Shown: piece by piece, positions 58,678 through 64,000 of the stretch
Position numbering within the stretch: the stretch's first letter is position 1
Layout of the letters: every line of letters starts with the position of its first letter
Source: Gyromitra esculenta
Lineage: Eukaryota; Ascomycota; Pezizomycetes; Pezizales; Discinaceae
Length of the DNA stretch: 64,000 nucleotides
Assembly (NCBI GenBank): GCA_038503075.1
Contig: JBCAML010000006.1
Location: forward strand, 1,612,001 to 1,676,000
Reading direction: 5' to 3'
Made by a program: the position numbers and the translations under genes
The notes under the pieces: generated by a model
The model's database searches: none
What the model was told of the DNA's origin: nothing
The model's input: only the letters and a program-made list of their open reading frames with translations

Positions 58678-59339
58678 TTCATCTTTTCTTTTTTTGCAGA
58701 CACTCCTCCTCCGTGTGGGGAGTGGAATGGATGTTAATAGGATTTATCTTGACTGTGGTAGTAGTGGTAGTAGTGGTGGTGGTTGAGGTTGAAGTGACTT
58801 TTTTCCTCCTCCAGGTTAGTTACGTTGAGAGCGGGCTCTAGAGAACATACTCTCTTCTGGAAAGAGTTGTTATGTCAGGCAGCCTTGAATAAGTGATAGG
58901 TAGCAAGAAGAAGGGAAATAGACTTGGTATTACTGTCCAACCGCTAAAAGCTGGGGCATTGAAGGCACCAGCATTGTATCCCGGTGTTCATGAAACATCA
59001 CTCGTCAAAATCACAAGAAGCAGAAGTAAACCCAGCACCGGTATCATTCTCGCATAATTTCCAAGAAAGTACAAGTATCATACACAGCTTTCCAAACAAC
59101 CTTCCTCCAAAACCACAATAAGAAAGCAAAAGACATTAACCATATACTTCACCATCCATCCATCCATTTTCCACCAACCTATCCCCTTTTCCACCCACCC
59201 ACTTATCCACTCATCCTCATTGGAAGAAGAAAACGAAACGAAAAAAATACAAAATACAAAAACCTAATCCAAGCTTAACAGCAATCGCCAAAAAAGAGGT
59301 CTAATTCTACAAATCATGAAAAGAAGAAAAGCGTTTAAT
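58678..59339. other. Spacer between tRNA-Gly and EMC1 3' end
   Basis: 662 bases including a GTA/GTG trinucleotide-like run (TGGTAGTAGTGGTAGTAGTGG, 58756-58784) and C/A-rich sequence. No gene is seen. Confidence 0.5.
58756..58784. repeat. GTA/GTG trinucleotide microsatellite
   Basis: About nine consecutive GTA or GTG triplets in noncoding DNA just downstream of tRNA-Gly. Confidence 0.75.
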
Positions 59340-62311
59340 TTACGCGCTACCAGACCAGCGCTGATTAATCTGCTTTCTCCTCACCATAGGCGCAACAAAA
59401 CCCACACCCACACTCAAGGCCACGATCGTGCCCACAAGCTGGATCTTACTGAAGCCCTTCGCGAGGACGTCGAATGCCATACTAGGGGTGACACGGGTAC
59501 CGAAGAGGTCACCGCCGTATGCGAATACGAGAGAGGTACTCTCGAGCAGCGCAGGGGTAGTGGAAACGTGCTTGATGCCTACAAGCTCGCGCTTGTGGTT
59601 CAAGATAGCTCTGGGATCGGCTTCGATGACGGGGACGTATCTGAATAGACCTTCTTCCTGTTCTCCGGCGTTTGGGTCGCGGCCGACGGGGCGGCGTGGG
59701 TCGAGCATGCGCTTTGGGATGGATAGGATTGCGTTTAGTTCTGGGAGGAGAGCGAGGACTTCGTGAGATGTGATGCCCTGGCGGGTGCTTGTGATTGCGA
59801 GGGATGAGATTTCGCCAGGGAAGATGAATGACTGTGAGACGACTGCGGGGTTGCCGGTTGCACCGGCGAGGGAGGTGTAGTTCGCTGCGCTGCCGAGTGG
59901 GCCACGATCATTCTTGACGTCTGACTCGAATAGCTCGGAGACGACCAGGTGGTATCCCTTTGCGGCAGATTCTCCAAGGACGTCATCGTCACCGCCGTAA
60001 TAGGAGTATACAATCCAGTTCTCAGCAACAGTGGAGACGATGGGTTTACTAGTATCGACGCCATTGTGGGTCGTGCTATAAAGAACAGCGCCAGAGACAG
60101 AGTCGAGAAGATGGACTGATGCGGTGGAACCAGAGGGGTTGGCAGTGACGATGCTGATCAAATGTGGGTTGAGGTACTTGTACATAACTGACCTATCGCC
60201 GAGGACCTTACCAATAGAGGCAACAGGGTCATGTGCAGGGCGGGTGGAGATAGAGTTGATGACCTCTAAGGCTGGGGGAGTAAAGGTCCAAGTTCGCTCA
60301 GGGTTGCCAGAGCCAGCAACTTTGAGTCCCTTAACCTCACCAGCATCACCGTGAACAGCTAAATAGACCGTTTCTGGCAGCTGGGCATCGGTTGGGAGGA
60401 CAACGACTTTTCCGCAACCCAACACTGCAATGACCAATTTCCGACCAACGCCGTCAACGACGCTTGAGCTCCTGACAGAACCACAGCCCGGAACCCTCTC
60501 CCTGTCCAAGATCGTCCCATCAAAGGCGTCAACTTCTAGATACTCAGCCCCCTTGGTAACAATACCCATGACACCTTTCGAGACCTCATACACTCCATGT
60601 ACTCCCCTCCACGGCTTCCACCCACTCTCGACTGGTAAAATACTCGTCTCCCATGCTATCTCTCCCTTCTTACCAATATCCAACGCCGCAATTCCACCCT
60701 CCTCAGTCGCAACAATCGCATACTTCCTATATCCGAAAAAGTCCCTCCACTTCCCACCCTTCTCCTCCTTCTCCTTATTCAAAAATGCGTCTTTGATCCT
60801 AACCGGAATACCCGCGATCCAAGCAGGACCAAATTCTACAAACTCCTGCACATGGCGGGTAAGACGGTGAACATAGGCCGCACCAACACTCTTATGGCCC
60901 TCGGCATTGAGCTCTTCCGCAACCTTTTCAGCCGCCGGATCCAACAGCTCCGCAAATGCAGAAGCAGTAACAGAGGCAAGCGACTCCTTGCGGGTCCATT
61001 CAACATCGCCGTTACGGACGAGGTGGGTGTCACCGTTGAAGCCTGGGGAAAATGTAGACACGAATGAGCGCACGGCATACGAGGCGCCGTCGGCACGGGT
61101 AACGACCTCCGAGGCAGTGTGCAGGATACCTGAGACTTTCAATGGCGTTTTGGGTGTATAGTGTGCTAGCGGGGTTGCTTCGGATGGGCCGTAGAGAAAT
61201 ACTTCTCCGTTGGAGAGACTCCAGACGAAGAACATACCGTTCTCTGAATTGCTGGATGAGAATGCGCTATCAGCTCCTTCTTTTGCTTCGATCTCAGTGA
61301 CTGGCGTTACGGGGCCGTATTCAGGTTCCCACTTGTACACGGTTGCCCAGGATTTGTCGGCGGCTTTATAATGCACTAATACTGTATCTGTTGCGGCATG
61401 GACTGCGATATCGATTACACCCTCTGGGATGGTTACGGAGGTTGGTGTGAGACGGTCGCCGCTGAGGGGGAGGAGCTTGAGTGTGCGAAGGGAGTTCTCG
61501 GTCCATGCTAGCAGGGTCGGTGAGCTATAGATGCGGCTGTCAAGCTCGATAGAGGCAGAGGCGGCACCGGAAAAACCGGAGGGGGTGCCGGTGGTGAGGG
61601 ATAGGGTAGTGAGCTGGATATTTTTTGAAGATTTCTTTGGGCTAGTGGTTATGACGGTTATGCCAGCAGACGTGACTGATAGCGAATGTGGGACATCCTT
61701 TCTGTAAAAACCCGAATATCGAGAGTTAGCCAAAACAGTCCTCTATCTTCCTCCCCACCCCCTTGAAGCAATAAACAGAGAAAAACATACGAATCAATCC
61801 CACTCCACTCCCACTTAACATCGCCAGACGCACCATCCAGCATCCTCACAGTGCCATCATCCGTCAACACCACCACCGAATCCTCCCTCCCGTCCTCCTT
61901 CACAACCTGCACATCCCTCACCCTCCCCGTCCTCGCGCCCTGCGTCGCAAACTCATTCTCCCACACCAGCCTCCCAGCAACCGCATCAAACATCTTAACC
62001 TCCCCACAGGCGCCCGCCACAATCACGCCATCTGCACGCCTCGACACCCCGCCAACACCACACAGCTGTAGCTGATGCCGCCACACCACCCCCCCATCCT
62101 TCGGATGCAGTGCAGCAAGAATATTGCGTTCAGAGAGCGTGTAGATCAAGCTCGCCTTCGCGTCCAGCACAGGCCGGTGGAAGAACGTCGATGTCGACGT
62201 CGACGGACCTAGGAGTGGGATATGCCAATCGTTCACGAAAGCCTCGTCCTGGAAGACGGCGTACACGCTTGCTGGGAGCAGGGCGATAAGGCCAACGAGT
62301 GGAACCCTCAT
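59340..62311 (-). CDS. EMC1: ER membrane protein complex subunit 1
   Basis: Two exons (61791-62311 and 59340-61701) give 960 residues. EMC1 is the large lumenal subunit of the ER membrane protein complex, which inserts tail-anchored and multipass membrane proteins. A signal peptide (MRVPLVGLIALLPASVYA) is followed by a PQQ-like beta-propeller region with repeats such as SLIYTLSERNILAALHPKDG and WRHQLQLCG. The C-terminal DUF1620 domain is visible in SQSFIFPGEISSLAITSTRQ, GITSHEVLALLPELN, SIPKRMLDPRRPVG and LVFAYGGDLFGTRVTPS. A single transmembrane helix near the end (LVGTIVALSVGVGFVAPMV) precedes a short cytosolic tail (RRKQINQRWSGSA). This order and length are typical of fungal EMC1. Confidence 0.94.
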
Positions 62312-63037
62312 TGTAGATTGATTTTATTTATTTTAGTAAAAGAGTATAGAGAGGGGGGAGGGTAATGTAGAATAAAGGCCCTGGAGCCTGAGAGGGAATG
62401 GTGAAGGTTCGAATGGGGAGAGGGAGAAAGGTGGTGGGTTTTGTTGAGGTGAGTGCTGGGGGGACAGGGGAGTTTGACGGGGAGGCTCTCGTGGCAGCTT
62501 TGGTTGGCTGGCTGGCTGGCCGGCTAGCTGTGGGTTGCGTCAAGAGAAACGTGTGGCTTGGCGCATGGGATGTCATTCGGGATGGATTTGGGATGGAGAT
62601 GGAGCTGTGGAGCTTGGATTGCTGATACAGCTCTTTCTGCAGCACATTTATGGCTCTGTATTTCTTGTCCAGTTGGACTGAGGGGGAGACACTGTGTGAC
62701 GAGGGTGGTCTGGGGGTTAAATACAGCTACGTGTGGCCCACCGAGTGATATACTGTGAGTGTCTGCAAACAACAGCACAGCTTCTTAACAGAGACAGCTT
62801 CAATCCACCCCGGAGTAAAAAAACCATTCATATCCGGTATTCCTTTAAAAAATTGCTACCCGTCGGTGAACCACTCCCGTCTGTTGGTAGAAATCTAATG
62901 ATACTCACTTCCAGAACCTTAATCGACTCTGAACAGATTTTCGATAGTCTCCAAGTCGCTCAGTACGTGTAAGCTTCACCATTATCCGCTACAACACCAA
63001 AGCCAAAAATATTTTCCGAGAAACTCAGAAGCAAAAG
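62312..63037. promoter_or_regulatory. EMC1 promoter region and spacer to tRNA-Val
   Basis: 726 bases upstream of EMC1 with GGCTGGCTGGCTGGCCGGCT repeats at about 62502-62525. No gene is seen. Confidence 0.45.
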
Positions 63038-63111
63038 TGATTCCGCCCGGGCTCGAACCGGGGACCACTTGCGTGTGAGGCAAGTGTGATAACCAACTAC
63101 ACCACGAAACC
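63038..63111 (-). tRNA. tRNA-Val (anticodon CAC)
   Basis: 74 bases on the minus strand. The acceptor arm GGTTTCG pairs with CGGAATC, with discriminator A at 63038. The D arm contains GTAGTTGGTTATC. The anticodon stem CTTGC/GCAAG encloses loop CTCACAC (anticodon CAC). The T arm is CCCGG-TTCGAGC-CCGGG. There is no intron. It reads GTG valine codons. Confidence 0.95.
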
Positions 63112-64000
63112 AGCTTGACTTTAGCAGTATTTCAGCATCCCTGAACCACGCCAAAAAAAGTCCAAAGTTTCCAGGCTATCGCTACAAATTTGAGCCTAAA
63201 GAAAAAAAGAAAAAGCTGTTTCGTGCGACATGTTCCCTTGGCTTTTATTCGTAGCGGTTCCTGTCGGTTGTCGACGTAGGTTTTCCTTGTCTTCCTCTCA
63301 CTCGAGAGCTCTTGACTGCTAGTAACCTCCTTTCAACATTTCTGCTACGCATAGAGATTAATGTTCACATGTGGCACAACGACCTATCCAACCCTCTGCC
63401 AGCGAATTGGATTACAGCCGAACCGAAACGCTTCCTGGGGGGTAGCGCGCGCGACCGCGACGGAAACGTTGGAGTTCCGCACTATCGTGTTCACCAAAGC
63501 GATAAAAACACCATCCAGAGAGAAGATCATGTTGTTGTCAGCTGTAAAGGGAAGTGAGGGGGGGGATGCCGCTGACGGAGGAGTTTGACGACGTGTTTTT
63601 CTTTTGCGGTTCATGAAGCAGAATAAATTCAATCCGCAAAGCAGGAAAAGCGATGCATGAAGATGGGAGTTGATGTTGGGGGCAGAAGCGCAAAGGGTTT
63701 TCTTTAATAAACATACATGTTGAGGTATGTCGTCATCGGTTGAGGAGGATCCAGGCGGTGACACTTAGAGGGAGAGACGCGTCAACCTGGCCATCAAGGA
63801 GTGGAGCGGATGTGCTGCTGGCTACAGCCGCTGCTGCATCTGCAATCATCTGTTGAGTTAGAGTATTATCGAGCACTATGTATCGCAGGGAAGACGAGCT
63901 GCGGCGATCGAGTGGTTGGGAGGGTGGAAGAGGAACTGAGGGGAAGAAATGAATAGACGAAGGATGGAAGAGCCAGGGCCAGGATCATCCGAACGGCGAA
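63112..64000. other. Right-edge stretch without an assigned gene
   Basis: 889 bases. Open frames (63312-63557 +, 63384-63764 -) show no family signature. A minus-strand frame at the extreme edge begins with a signal-peptide-like hydrophobic run (MILALALPSFVYSFLPL) but is cut by a stop within 40 codons; a spliced gene continuing to the right cannot be judged. Confidence 0.4.

Noticed and set aside
1..64000. CRISPR arrays, operons, insertion sequences
   Set aside because: The window is eukaryotic nuclear DNA; no regularly spaced repeats and no transposase or reverse-transcriptase motifs were seen.

Overview
The window reads as nuclear chromosomal DNA of a filamentous ascomycete (Pezizomycotina; class not resolved). 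Nearly every gene carries introns of about 45-80 bases with GTAAG-type donors and CTAAC/CTGAC-like branch points, genes lie on both strands with separate promoters, and the set includes a sphingolipid C9-methyltransferase, a nitronate monooxygenase and fungal-type Csx2, CSN2 and KEOPS proteins. All gene models were built by reading splice sites and checking that exon lengths keep frame; no database was consulted.

Layout. 1-1499 (-) is the 5' part of a Csx2-type BAR/Arf-GAP gene running off the left edge. 1500-6906 is a long stretch with no gene I can support. 6907-8191 (-) is a decayed CorA-like transporter. 9296-10583 (+) is an ER cyclophilin with a probable alternative 3' end. 10958-12406 (+) is the geranylgeranyltransferase I beta subunit and 13650-14583 (-) a membrane-anchored methyltransferase. 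15169-20930 (+) is NUP188 and 21603-23301 (+) is CSN2. 24084-25531 (+), 26252-28278 (+) and 36310-38581 (-) are three members of one unnamed family with RRM-like domains. Between and after them lie a cation/calcium exchanger (29229-32180, -), condensin BRN1 (32785-35456, +), RPN3 (39602-41523, -), LSM5 (42597-43166, -, six tiny exons) and a WRN-like 3'-5' exonuclease (43752-45609, +). The right part holds sphingolipid C9-methyltransferase (47301-49042, +), PCC1 (51057-51470, -), MPO1-like (52289-53225, -), nitronate monooxygenase (53759-55162, -), a CUE/Smr protein (56220-57872, +), tRNA-Gly, EMC1 (59340-62311, -) and tRNA-Val.

Most genes are conserved housekeeping functions: nuclear pore, COP9, proteasome, condensin, mRNA decay/splicing, ER membrane insertion, tRNA modification and prenylation. 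There is no biosynthetic cluster or intact mobile element. A loose thematic link is two sphingolipid/hydroxy-fatty-acid enzymes about 3 kb apart.

The most unusual feature is the three-paralogue family. Each protein has the same N-terminal helical module, a linker, two or three RRM-like modules and a Ser/Pro/acidic tail. All nine introns are in phase 1 at matching domain borders. Second is the cyclophilin gene, where splicing or retaining one 186-base intron would switch the protein between a C-terminal HVEL retention signal and a transmembrane anchor. Third, the palindrome TACATGTA occurs about eleven times, always outside assigned exons.
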